This document shows, one piece after another, positions 7,884-16,254 of a stretch of 64,000 nt of DNA. The notes under the pieces were generated by a model, which worked only from the letters and a program-made list of their open reading frames with translations, was not told the origin of the DNA and made no database searches. Origin of the DNA: DASUBV01 sp963725175 (GTDB lineage Bacteria; Actinomycetota; Actinomycetes; Streptosporangiales; Streptosporangiaceae); NCBI GenBank assembly GCA_963725175.1, contig CAVRXH010000006.1, forward strand, positions 4,960,001 to 5,024,000, given 5' to 3'. The position numbers and the translations under genes are program-made. Each line of letters begins with the position of its first letter. The stretch's first letter is position 1.

Positions 7884-9614
7884 TTACTGGGGCGGCGCCG
7901 AGGCCAGGGTCAGCGTCCTGGTGACGTGGTGGCCGGAGGCCACGCTGACCCAGGTGACGGTGACCTTGCTGCCGGGGCGGAGCGTCTTCATGATCGCCGT
8001 CAGCGAGGCGGGGGTGGTGACCCGCTGCCCGTTCACCGAGGTGATCACGTCGCCGGGGATCATGCCGGCCGTGGTGGCCGGCGTGCCGCACAGGTCACCG
8101 AGGACCAGCGCGCCCGTCTTCGTCGCCGCGACCCGCTGCGGGACGCCGGCCTCCAGGTTGTTCGGGATGCAGCCAGGGCCGGCCGAAGGAACGCCGCCGC
8201 CCGCGCCGTCTTCCTCGCCCTGGATCTGCAGCTTGCGCTGCTGGACCGGGTCCGCGGCCACGCTGGCCTTGCCGGCCGGGACGAGCACGCCGAGGAAGCC
8301 CGCCGAGCCGATCTGCACCGAGCCGCTGCCCTTGCCCGCGATGATCTGGCGGGCGATGGCCAGCGCGCGGTTGATCGGGATCGCGAACCCGACATCCTGC
8401 TGGCCGATGCCGAAGGATCCGGTGGCCGCCGCCGTGTCCATGCCGATGACCTTGCCGTCGGTGTTGGCCAGCGGCCCGCCAGAGTCGCCGGGCACGATGT
8501 TGGCGTTGGTGCGCAGCATGTCGGTCAGCCGCTCGCTGGTGCCGCTGCCGTCATCGCTGGCGGTGATGGTCTGGTTCAGTCCGGTGATGCTGCCGGTTAC
8601 CGTCGTGGTCTGGCCGGTGCCCCCGGCGTTGCCCAGGGCGACGACGCCGTTGCCGAGCTTGACCTGCGCCGAGTTCCCCAGCGGCACGGTCTTCATCCCG
8701 GAGGCGCCGACGAGCTGGATCACCGCCACGTCGGCCGACTTGTCGTAGCCGAGGAACTTGGCCACGTAGTTGCGCCCGGTGGCGACCACCGTGGCGCGCA
8801 TGCCGGTGGTCTGGTTGATCACGTGGTTGTTGGTGAGCACCAGGCCGGAGCTGCTGATCACCATCCCGGTGGCGGCGGCCGAGCCGCCGGAGTACTTCAG
8901 GTTGCTTGAGATGTCCACGATCCCCGGCTGGACCGCGTTGAACACGGACTGCTCGGTGGCGCTGCTCACCTGCGAGCCGGACCCGGCGCCGCCGGGGCTG
9001 AGGTTGCCGCCGGCGGGCAGCTGGCTGGCCGAGGAGTGGCTGGGCTGCTGGCCGGCGTTGTCGGCGAGCAGGACGGTGCCCGCGCCCGCCGCCGCGGCGA
9101 CCGCGGCGACCGCGATGTAGGCGACGACGCCGGTCATCCGCCGCCGGGGCGGCCCGTACCCGCCCGGCTGGCCGTACCCGCCTGGACCGCCGAAGCCGTA
9201 ACCGCCGGGCGGCGGGTAGCCGCCGGGGCCGCCCGGCTGGCCCTGACCGGGCTGAACCGGCTGGGTGACGTAGCCGCCGGGTGGTGTCGGGTACCCGCCT
9301 GGCTGGCCGTACCCCTGGCCGTAGCTGCCTGACGGACTGTAGTAGCCGCCCGGCTGACTCACCCCGGGCTGACTCACCCCGGGCTGAGTTACCCCGGGCT
9401 GAGTTACCCCGGGCTGGGCCGGCTGCTGTCCCGGCACGCCGAAGCCGTAGCCGCCCGGCTGTGTGCCCCGCGGACCCTGAAAGTCCTGTGCGCCCGGCGC
9501 GTCACCAGCCGCGGCCGGTTCCGCCGCGGGCTGCTGGCCGCCCTCGCTCGCCGACGCGGACCAGGAGCCGTCAGATCCTGGCTGCTGGTTCTCGCTGCCG
9601 TGCTCGTCCTGCAT
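7884..9614 (-). CDS. HtrA/DegP-like membrane-anchored serine protease with PDZ domain
   Basis: The N-terminal 155 residues are Gly/Pro/Gln-rich, partly from a tandem repeat. One membrane helix follows (TGVVAYIAVAAVAAAAG, about 165-185), placing the C-terminus outside. The trypsin-like domain carries the triad: TNNHVINQ (His, about 264), ADVAVIQL (Asp, about 294) and PGDSGGPL (Ser, about 377). The PDZ domain spans about 480-570. The likely role is envelope protein quality control or signalling cleavage. I prefer ATG 9614 over GTG 9623 because AAGG lies eight bases upstream of the ATG. About 280 bp of regulatory sequence separates it from the next gene. Confidence 0.9.
   Translation of the reverse strand: MQDEHGSENQQPGSDGSWSASASEGGQQPAAEPAAAGDAPGAQDFQGPRGTQPGGYGFGVPGQQPAQPGVTQPGVTQPGVSQPGVSQPGGYYSPSGSYGQGYGQPGGYPTPPGGYVTQPVQPGQGQPGGPGGYPPPGGYGFGGPGGYGQPGGYGPPRRRMTGVVAYIAVAAVAAAAGAGTVLLADNAGQQPSHSSASQLPAGGNLSPGGAGSGSQVSSATEQSVFNAVQPGIVDISSNLKYSGGSAAATGMVISSSGLVLTNNHVINQTTGMRATVVATGRNYVAKFLGYDKSADVAVIQLVGASGMKTVPLGNSAQVKLGNGVVALGNAGGTGQTTTVTGSITGLNQTITASDDGSGTSERLTDMLRTNANIVPGDSGGPLANTDGKVIGMDTAAATGSFGIGQQDVGFAIPINRALAIARQIIAGKGSGSVQIGSAGFLGVLVPAGKASVAADPVQQRKLQIQGEEDGAGGGVPSAGPGCIPNNLEAGVPQRVAATKTGALVLGDLCGTPATTAGMIPGDVITSVNGQRVTTPASLTAIMKTLRPGSKVTVTWVSVASGHHVTRTLTLASAPPQ
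9351..9416 (-). repeat. 15-bp coding minisatellite in the protease N-terminus
   Basis: About four copies of a 15-bp unit (plus-strand GGCTGACTCACCCCG, later GGCTGAGTTACCCCG) encode a TQPGV/SQPGV pentapeptide array. Pairs of units are identical to each other, which suggests recent duplication. Confidence 0.85.
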
Positions 9615-9811
9615 CTCCACCACCTTCGCCGAGTGCCAGCCTAGGTTGCCCGTGCCACCGCTCCTAGCGCGGCCCGGCGAACCGACACCACGAAATCATC
9701 AGCAGCCCTTCTAGTAAGCGCTAGCGACCTGGACGTTAGCTGAACGCCCTCTGAGGAAGCCCTTACCCGGCCCGCGTGTCGCGACCCGGCTGGCAACCCG
9801 GCGGCCGAAAG

Positions 9812-9849
9812 AAGATATATCTTGTCATGCGACATCAAGAGATATATCT
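9812..9849. promoter_or_regulatory. Paired AGATATATCT palindromes, PadR-type operator candidate
   Basis: AAGATATATCTT (9812-9823) and AGATATATCT (9840-9849) are perfect palindromes with centres 27 bp apart. Between them TGTC-ATGC-GACA forms a smaller dyad. The AT-rich block sits 50-90 bp upstream of the small membrane protein gene at 9899. AT-rich dyads of this form are familiar upstream of PadR-controlled genes in actinobacteria, but no PadR gene is in the window. Confidence 0.6.
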
Positions 9850-9898
9850 TAAGCACAACGCAACGCCGGACCAGGAAAGCCGGACCAGGGGAGTCACC

Positions 9899-10360
9899 AT
9901 GTCGGCACCAACCCGCACCTACCAGCCCCGCGACGATCACATGAGCCGCCGGGAAGAGATGGCAGTCTCTGGCTCGGTCCTGTCCGAGGCGCCCTGGGCG
10001 GTCGCGGGCGCCGCCGGAGCGGTCACCGCCGTGGGCGACATGGCCATGCACCTGCTGGTCTGGCAGTTCGCGGTCAGCAGCCCGCTGGCGCTCGGCGCCG
10101 TGGTCTTCTTCGCCGTGGCCGGCGCCGGGGCGCTGCTGCGGGCGCGCCGCAGCCGCGCGGTGGCCTGGGCGCAGCGCCACCCCTGGCGGTTCGCCTTGCT
10201 GCCCGGCCTGGCCTGCGCCTCGGTGGTCTTCGTGCTGTCGCTGGTCGTGGACGGCGGCCTCGTTGGCAGCGTGTTCACCGGGCTGTGGCACGGTGCGGCG
10301 GCGGCCGGGCTGACTGGCCTGGTCGGCTCCGTCGGCCGCCCGCGGCGCGCCCGCGCCTGA
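9899..10360 (+). CDS. Small integral membrane protein of unknown function
   Basis: The product has 153 residues. A hydrophilic N-terminus of about 35 residues is followed by four hydrophobic segments (about 38-60, 64-82, 98-115 and 118-140) and an Arg-rich end. I chose the ATG at 9899, preceded by AGGGGAG; the frame is open upstream to 9776, but that part runs through the palindromic operator and looks non-coding. I recognise no family. The operator-like palindromes upstream suggest repression by a PadR-like factor. It is convergent with the deacetylase. Confidence 0.65.
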   Translation: MSAPTRTYQPRDDHMSRREEMAVSGSVLSEAPWAVAGAAGAVTAVGDMAMHLLVWQFAVSSPLALGAVVFFAVAGAGALLRARRSRAVAWAQRHPWRFALLPGLACASVVFVLSLVVDGGLVGSVFTGLWHGAAAAGLTGLVGSVGRPRRARA

Positions 10361-10540
10361 CCGCGATCAGCGCCTGAAGGCGACCCGTCATGAGCCTGCG
10401 CCCCGCCGGCCTGATCCCGGCCGGCCTGCTCCCCGTCAGCCTGATCCCCGTGCTCCGGCGTCCGGCCGGCGGGCCGCGGCGGCCCGCCGGGACGCCGGCC
10501 GGGATCAGCCCGCGCCAGGCGGGCCGTGCTGGCCCGTGCC

Positions 10541-11374
10541 TCAGCCGCCCGAGCTGGGACCGTGCTGGCCGCCTGTGCTTCGGCCGCCTGTGCTTCGGCC
10601 GCCTGTGCTTCGACCGCCTGTGCCCCGGCCGACTGAGCCGCCGTGCTGGCCGAACGGCCCGACCGCCAGCCCCCGGTCCTCGCACTCATCGAGCAGCAGC
10701 GGCAGCGCCCCCAGGGCGGCCCGCCAGGACCCGGCTGGCGACGTGCAGTCGGAGTCGTGCAGCAAGACGGTGACCCCGCCGCGCAGGTGAGCGCGCAGGC
10801 AGGCCTGCACCGAGGACGGCGTGGCACCGGGGGTCCACTCCCGGCCCCAGGCGCCCCACAGCACGGGCGTCAGCCCCAGCCGCGCCGCGGCGGCCAGCGC
10901 CGCGCCGCTGAGCACCCCGTAGGGCGGCCGGTACAGCCGGGGCCAGCGGCCGGTGCGGTCCGCCACCAGGTCCGCCGTCCTGGCGATGTCGTCGTAGGTG
11001 GCCCGCGGCCCGCGCGGCGGCAGGTACCGGTGCTGCCAGCCGTGCACCCCGACCTCGTGCCCCGCCGCGGCCAGTTCGGTGACCAGCCCCGGCGCCCGCA
11101 CCGCCATCTCGCCCAGCAGGAAGAACGTGCCGCGCACCTGGCGCGCCGCCAGCAGGCTGGCGAACCGCGGGGTGGCCTCGGGGTCGGGGCCGTCGTCGAA
11201 GGTGAGCGCCACGTGCCGGGGATCGCCCTGGCCGGCCAGGCCGGGAAACAGCGCCCGGCGCACCGGCCGCAGGCCGGTGATGCCGGGACCCGCCTGGGCC
11301 ACCGCGAGCCCGGCCGCGCAGGCCGCCGCGAGAGCCATCGCCCGGCCACCCATCGCCCGGCTCGTGCCATTCAT
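10541..11374 (-). CDS. Polysaccharide deacetylase (NodB homology domain)
   Basis: An N-terminal hydrophobic stretch (about residues 9-27) acts as signal or anchor. The CE4 domain follows, with TFDDGPD (catalytic base and metal Asp), HEVGVHGWQH (two metal His), RPPYG and LLHDSD near the end. Expected activity is removal of N-acetyl groups from an extracellular glycan such as peptidoglycan or exopolysaccharide. The last 35 residues are a Gly/Ser/Thr-rich tail built by a 15-bp repeat. The 180 bp between its stop and the membrane protein gene at 9899-10360 contain no further gene that I can support. Confidence 0.87.
   Translation of the reverse strand: MNGTSRAMGGRAMALAAACAAGLAVAQAGPGITGLRPVRRALFPGLAGQGDPRHVALTFDDGPDPEATPRFASLLAARQVRGTFFLLGEMAVRAPGLVTELAAAGHEVGVHGWQHRYLPPRGPRATYDDIARTADLVADRTGRWPRLYRPPYGVLSGAALAAAARLGLTPVLWGAWGREWTPGATPSSVQACLRAHLRGGVTVLLHDSDCTSPAGSWRAALGALPLLLDECEDRGLAVGPFGQHGGSVGRGTGGRSTGGRSTGGRSTGGQHGPSSGG
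10568..10627 (-). repeat. 15-bp coding minisatellite at the deacetylase C-terminus
   Basis: Four 15-bp copies of GCCGCCTGTGCTTCG start at 10568, 10583, 10598 and 10613, the last degenerate. They encode repeated STGGR units that extend the deacetylase beyond its catalytic domain. Confidence 0.85.
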
Positions 11375-11495
11375 GCGTTAAACCCTTTTTGCGAGAAGTG
11401 CCGTATTGCCTCCCGGCCAGCCTAACGAAGATCGCTTATTCCGGCCCGGCCGGCGGCGCGTGTGGACGCGACAGTCCGGGCCAATCCCTGAGAAC

Positions 11496-12772
11496 ATGTC
11501 TTGCGTGCCACGGGCACCGCGCGGTGCCAGTCCCAGCTCAGGCAGGGCGCCTGGGCGCGAACCGGCTGATGCCGCGACGTCGGCCCGACTGCGAGGGGTA
11601 CCCGAATTGGGAGTGCAAGCAGCCCGAGTCGTCTTTTCCGCCGCCGACCGGGCGGAGATAGCCAGCGCGATCGACGGGATTCTGGCCAGCGGAATGCTGA
11701 CGCTTGGCCCCTATACCCGGCAATTCGAGGCGGCATTCGCTGTCGCGCACGCCTGGCCGGACGGCCCGCGGGATGGCCCGCACGCGGTCGCGGTGTCCAG
11801 CGGGACCGCCGCGCTGGAGATCGCCCTGCGCTGTGTCAGCGTGGACGGCTGCGTCGGCGTGGACGGCAGGGACGTGGTGGTGCCCGCCGACACCTTCTAC
11901 GCCACCGCCGCCGCGGTGCTGCGGCCGGCGGCCGGCCGGTGTTCGCCGACGTGGACGCGGCGACCCTGGCGCTCAGCACCGCGACCCTGGAGGAGGCGCT
12001 GACGCCCGGCACCGCCGCGGTCGTGGTGGTGCACGTGGCCGGGCTCATCACCCCGGAGATCGACGGCCTGCGCGAGTGCTGCGCGCGGCGCGGCATCACC
12101 CTGGTCGAGGACGCCGCGCACGCGCACGGGTCGAGCTGGCAGGGCCGGCCCGCCGGATCGTTCGGGACTGTCGCCGGATTCTCGTTCTATCCGACAAAGG
12201 TCGTCACCAGCGGCGAGGGCGGCATGCTGGTCACCGGCTCGGCGGAGCTGGCCGATGAGGCGCGGATCTACCGCGACCAGGGCAAGGGCAGCTTCGCCGC
12301 GAACCACCACGTCCGGCCCGGCTACGCCTGGCGGATGAGCGAGCTGAACGCCGTGACCGGCCTGGTGCACCTGCGCGCGATGGCCGGCGCGATCGAGCGG
12401 CGGCGCGCCATCGCGGCCCGATACGACGCCGGGCTGGCCGGCCTGGATGGTCTTGAGGTGCTGGCCGAGCCGGCCGGCTGCCGGGGCAATTACTACAAGT
12501 ACGTGGCCCTGCTGCCGCCGGGCTGCGACCGGGCCAGGTTCAAGAAGGAGCTGGCGGACCTGCACGATGTCCGGCTGGCCGGCGAGGTCTACGACGTGCC
12601 GCTGCACCAGCAGCCGGTGCTCGCGCCGTTCGCCGGGGCGCCGCTGCCGGCCGCCGAGGACCTGTGTGCCCGGCATGTCTGCCTGCCGGTGCACTCCGAC
12701 ATGACCGACGCCGAGGCCGACGAGGTCCTGACCGCCATCCGGGCGGTCTACGGCGCCATGGCGGGGCGCTGA
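11496..12772 (+). pseudogene. DegT/DnrJ/EryC1-type sugar aminotransferase, single-base frameshift
   Basis: Two overlapping frames encode one PLP enzyme that converts a ketosugar nucleotide to an aminosugar. The first frame gives the N-terminus (SSGTAALEIAL, PADTFYATAAAVLR). The second continues from FADVDAATL through EDAAHAHG and FYPTKVVTSGEGG (PLP Lys) to the end. Adding one G between 11924 and 11925 restores VLRAGGRPVFADVD, so a single base is missing in a GC-rich run. As sequenced the protein stops at 12002. Start is uncertain: ATG 11496 has no good ribosome site, and upstream residues look non-conserved. The next gene, an epimerase, starts 37 bp after the stop, so they form an operon. Confidence 0.8.
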
Positions 12773-12809
12773 GGTGCCGGAATCCGAGCCGGAGGGTAGG
12801 AAGGCAGCT

Positions 12810-13745
12810 ATGCGCGTTGCGGTGACCGGGGGCTGCGGTTTCATCGGCTCGCACGTCGTGGACCAGCTCGTCAGGGCCGGCCACGAGGTAGCCGTCGCCG
12901 ACGTCGCGGACGGCTGGCGCAACCCCGCCGCCCGCTACTACCCGGCTGACCTGTTCGACGACGCGGCGCTTGACGCCGCCGTGGCCGGCGCGCAGGCGGT
13001 GTTTCACCTGGCGGGCGCGGCGGACGTCAACACGGTGGCCGCCGACCCGGTCGCGGCTGTCCGGCTGAACGTGGAGGGCACCGCGCGGGTGCTGGAGGCG
13101 GCCCGCCGGGCCGGGATCGACCGGGTGCTGCTGGCCAGCACCGTGTGGGTGTACGGGGCGGTGGCGGGCGGCGACCGGGCCGATGAGGCGGGCCAGGCCG
13201 AGCTGACCGAGGACGTCCCCATCGCCCCGCGCCGGGCCGGGCACGTCTACGTGTCCACCAAGCTGGCCGCCGAGATGCTGGTGCACAGCTACCGGGAGAT
13301 GTACGGCCAGCACTTCACGATCCTGCGCTACGGCATCCCCTACGGGCCGCGGATGCGCGACGCCCTGGTCATCGCCAGGTTCGTGGCGGCGGCCAGGGCC
13401 GGCCAGCCGATCACCATCGCGGGCACCGGCGAGCAGCACCGCAGCTATGTCTACGTCGAGGACATCGCCGACGCGCACGTCCGCGCGCTGTCCCCGGCCG
13501 CGGCCGACCAGGTGCTGGCCCTGGAGGGCGGCGCGCCGGTCTCGGTCAGGGAGATCGCCGACACGGTGTGCGCCCTGGTCGCCCCGGTCCCCGTCGAGCA
13601 TGTCCCGGCCAGGGCGGCCGACTACGCCGGCGCCCCGGTCTCCGGCAGCCGGGCCAAGGAGCTGCTGGACTGGGCGCCGGTCACGCCTTTCGCGGCCGGC
13701 GTCCGCCGGTACCTGGACTGGCTCGACCACGGCGGCGGCCGGTGA
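12810..13745 (+). CDS. NAD-dependent epimerase/dehydratase (extended SDR)
   Basis: This enzyme is predicted to modify a nucleotide sugar. The Rossmann motif VTGGCGFIGSH opens the 311-residue protein. The catalytic set is S(T)-Y-K: ASTVWVYG for the Ser/Thr and HVYVSTK for Tyr and Lys. DVNTV and NVEGTARVLEAA follow the extended-SDR pattern. ATG 12810 is preceded by AGGAAGG; a GTG at 12774 is in frame but unlikely. It lies between an aminotransferase and a glycosyltransferase, with a 4-base overlap to the latter. All three likely make and attach one modified sugar. Confidence 0.87.
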   Translation: MRVAVTGGCGFIGSHVVDQLVRAGHEVAVADVADGWRNPAARYYPADLFDDAALDAAVAGAQAVFHLAGAADVNTVAADPVAAVRLNVEGTARVLEAARRAGIDRVLLASTVWVYGAVAGGDRADEAGQAELTEDVPIAPRRAGHVYVSTKLAAEMLVHSYREMYGQHFTILRYGIPYGPRMRDALVIARFVAAARAGQPITIAGTGEQHRSYVYVEDIADAHVRALSPAAADQVLALEGGAPVSVREIADTVCALVAPVPVEHVPARAADYAGAPVSGSRAKELLDWAPVTPFAAGVRRYLDWLDHGGGR

Positions 13746-14833
13746 CCCAGCGCCGTGCCCTGCTGGTCTCCGGATCCATCGGGATGGGGCACGACGCGCT
13801 CGCGGCGGCCTGTGCCGGGGTGCTGCGCGCCCGCGGCATGCGCACCGACACGCTCGACGCGATGGCGCTGCTCGGCCGGCGCGGCGGGCCGGCCGGCGAG
13901 GCGGTGTTCCGCGCGATGCTGGCCGTCCCCGGCCTGTTCGACGCGCTGCACTTCGCCGGGCTGCGCACCGGCAGCCGGGTGGCGCTGCTGGCCGATGCCG
14001 CCGCCCGGCGCCAGCTCGTGCCGCGACTGCGCCGCTACCTGGACGAGCAGCCCGCCGACCTGGCCATCTCGGTGTTCGCCACCGGCGCGTCCGCGATCAG
14101 CGCGCTGGCCGGGCGGTATCCGGCGATGAGCCATGTGGTCTTCGCCACCGACGTGACCCCGCACCGGCTCTGGGTGCATCAGAACGTCGACCTGTACCTG
14201 GTGACCTCGGCGGTGGCCGAGGCCGCCGTCCGCCGGTTCCAGCCGGATGCCAGGGTCGCGGTGCTGCCCGCCCCGGTCCGGCCAGGGTTCTACCTGGCGC
14301 CTTCGCAGGAACGGGCCAGGGACGAGCTCGGCGTGCCGCAGGGCGAGCGGTGCGTGCTGCTGATGTCCGGGGCCTGGGGCCTCGGGCCGGTGGCCGACGC
14401 GGCGCGGGCACTGGGTGACGCCGGCGTGCACGTGCTCGCCGTGGCGGGCCGCAACGCGCGGCTGGAGCGGCGGCTGGCCGCGGTCGCCGCGGTCCAGCCG
14501 CGGGTCCGGGCGCTCGGCTTCACCGACCGGGTGCCCGCGCTGATGTCCGCCGCCGACCTGGTGATCACCAGCTCCGGCGACACCTGCTCGGAGGCGCGGG
14601 TGGTCGGCAGGCCGCTGCTGCTGCTTGACGTGGTCCAGGGGCACGGCAGGGACAACCTGCAGCACGAGCTGGAGCTGGGCGAGGCCGGCGTCACCTCGGC
14701 CGGCGCCGGCGACGTGCTGCGCAGCGCGCTGGCCGCGCTGGACCGGGTCAAGCCGCCCGCGCCCGGCGCGGCACGCTCCCCGGCGGACTTCGGCGCGGCG
14801 TTCGAGATGGCGCTTTCCTCGATCGGCGAGTAG
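13742..14833 (+). CDS. MGDG-synthase/MurG-like glycosyltransferase (GT28 type)
   Basis: The N-terminal half has the MGDG-synthase signature SGSIGMGHD and a helix-rich acceptor domain (about residues 1-160). The C-terminal half is the GT-B donor domain (about 190-340), with SGAWGLGP, TDRVPALMSAADLVITSSGDTCSEA and a Gln/His/Glu-containing donor-phosphate loop. Members transfer glucose, galactose or GlcNAc to diacylglycerol or other lipids at the inner membrane face. The GTG start overlaps the epimerase stop (GTGA), showing translational coupling. Acceptor and sugar are not predictable; glycolipid synthesis is my inference. Confidence 0.8.
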   Translation: MTQRRALLVSGSIGMGHDALAAACAGVLRARGMRTDTLDAMALLGRRGGPAGEAVFRAMLAVPGLFDALHFAGLRTGSRVALLADAAARRQLVPRLRRYLDEQPADLAISVFATGASAISALAGRYPAMSHVVFATDVTPHRLWVHQNVDLYLVTSAVAEAAVRRFQPDARVAVLPAPVRPGFYLAPSQERARDELGVPQGERCVLLMSGAWGLGPVADAARALGDAGVHVLAVAGRNARLERRLAAVAAVQPRVRALGFTDRVPALMSAADLVITSSGDTCSEARVVGRPLLLLDVVQGHGRDNLQHELELGEAGVTSAGAGDVLRSALAALDRVKPPAPGAARSPADFGAAFEMALSSIGE

Positions 14834-14858
14834 CGCCAGGAGTCCGGGGGCGGACGCC

Positions 14859-15386
14859 TCAGGTCCGGGGCGCGGGCAGGTTCAGGCCGCTCAGCGCGGC
14901 GCCCGTGCGGAGCTTCTTCCAGCTCAGCCAGCCCAGGTAGGTGCGGACGATCTGATGCTGGGCGTCCAGGAAGTACGTCGCGGGGACGCCGGGCACGTGA
15001 TAGCGCGCCGACACCACCAGGCGCGGGTCGGCGCCGACCGGATAGCTCACCCCCGAGGAGCGCAGCAGGGCGATCGCGGCGGCGCGGTCGTCGCGGGTGT
15101 CCACGCCGACGATCGCCACCCGGCCGTGGTAGAAGCGGTAGAAGTGGGCCAGGAGCTGGGTCTCCGCCGTGCACGGCGGGCTCCACGAGGCGAAGAAGTT
15201 GATGATGACCGGCCGCCCCGCGTACCTGCTCAGCGAGACCGGCCGCCTGCCGTCCAGGGCCGGCAGCGTGAACCCCCTGGCCATCTCGCCGGTGGCCAGC
15301 GCGCGCGGCCCGCAGCCTGTCACGCAGATTCCCGCCGCCAGCACGGCGGCCGCGAGCAGCGTGCGCCCGCGCGGGCTGGCGATCAC
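14859..15386 (-). CDS. TlpA/ResA-like thioredoxin-fold lipoprotein with SPPC active site
   Basis: The short signal peptide ends in the lipobox VTGC (Cys about residue 25), so the protein is a lipoprotein facing outward. The thioredoxin fold (about 38-165) has FFASWSPPC where the family normally has WCPPC, so the first, nucleophilic Cys is replaced by Ser (AGC at 15180-15182 on the minus strand). The cis-Pro GVPATYFLD is intact. A paralogue downstream of it retains WCPPC. Loss of the N-terminal Cys should abolish disulfide reductase turnover and may leave a monothiol, binding or structural role. Start is GTG 15386. Confidence 0.82.
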   Translation of the reverse strand: MIASPRGRTLLAAAVLAAGICVTGCGPRALATGEMARGFTLPALDGRRPVSLSRYAGRPVIINFFASWSPPCTAETQLLAHFYRFYHGRVAIVGVDTRDDRAAAIALLRSSGVSYPVGADPRLVVSARYHVPGVPATYFLDAQHQIVRTYLGWLSWKKLRTGAALSGLNLPAPRT

Positions 15387-15507
15387 GGCAAGTGGCTCCC
15401 CCCGGATGCGACGGCACTAGCGTGCCCTGCCGATCATAGGGAGCCGGCACTGCCGGTTACGGCAGATGTGCCCACAGTGACAAAAGTGCTGGCTGCCTGA
15501 TCGGCGG

Positions 15508-16143
15508 CTACCCGACCGACTGGGCCCAGGCCCGCAGCTCGGCGGCGGTCAGCCCGCCGACGACGTGCTTCACGATCTGGTGCCGGGCATTGAGGAAGAA
15601 CGTCTGGGGCAGCCCGGCGACGCCATAGGCCAGGGCGGTGGCGGCCGGCAGCGGGTCCACCGCGACCGGGTAGCCGACCCGGTCGGCCCTGACGAACCGC
15701 TCCGCCGCCGCCTGCCCGTCGTTGTTGTCGATGCCGAGGACGGCGACCTGACCGTGGTGGCGGGCGTAGAAGCTGGCCAGCAGCGGCGTCTCCCGCTTGC
15801 ACGGCGGGCACCAGGACGCGAAGAAGTTCAGGATCACCGGCCGGCCGGCGTAGTCGGACAGCGAGATGTGCTGGGCGGGATGGCCAAGCGCACTCAGCGT
15901 GAACGGCCTGGCGGGGCGCAGCGAGCCCGCCGCCGCGGGCCGTCCGGCCACCGCGACCGCGACCACTCCCGCGATCACCAGCACGCCGGCCACGGCGGCG
16001 ATCAGCACCGGAACGAGCACGCCGCGCCGCCGGGCGGCACCGGGCGCGGGCGGTTGCGCGGGGCTGCCTGCCCCGCTGTCCTGAAGGGCCACGCTGGTGA
16101 ATCTAGCCGCCCGCCCGACCTCAGCAGCCCACCGGCCCGCCAT
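15508..16143 (-). CDS. TlpA/ResA-like membrane-anchored thiol-disulfide oxidoreductase
   Basis: A Pro/Ala-rich cytoplasmic segment is followed by one membrane helix (about residues 43-68). An extracytoplasmic thioredoxin fold follows with the intact FFASWCPPCKRE motif and cis-Pro loop GLPQTFFL. Proteins of this kind reduce apocytochrome c cysteines or copper-site thiols in oxidase assembly. Its neighbour ctaB, divergent at 16255, fits a respiratory-chain maturation role. Start is uncertain: ATG 16143 and GTG 16092 are both possible and neither has a clear ribosome site. The SPPC paralogue lies downstream on the same strand, 121 bp away. Confidence 0.85.
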   Translation of the reverse strand: MAGRWAAEVGRAARFTSVALQDSGAGSPAQPPAPGAARRRGVLVPVLIAAVAGVLVIAGVVAVAVAGRPAAAGSLRPARPFTLSALGHPAQHISLSDYAGRPVILNFFASWCPPCKRETPLLASFYARHHGQVAVLGIDNNDGQAAAERFVRADRVGYPVAVDPLPAATALAYGVAGLPQTFFLNARHQIVKHVVGGLTAAELRAWAQSVG

Positions 16144-16254
16144 CTACGACAGCGCGTCGGGTAACGTATCGGCGGGCGATGAGGCAGTCTGCCGCAGCCC
16201 ACCCCCTGACGATCGGGCCGTCGGCTCATCGACTGACGACCGGGAGGCCGGCCA

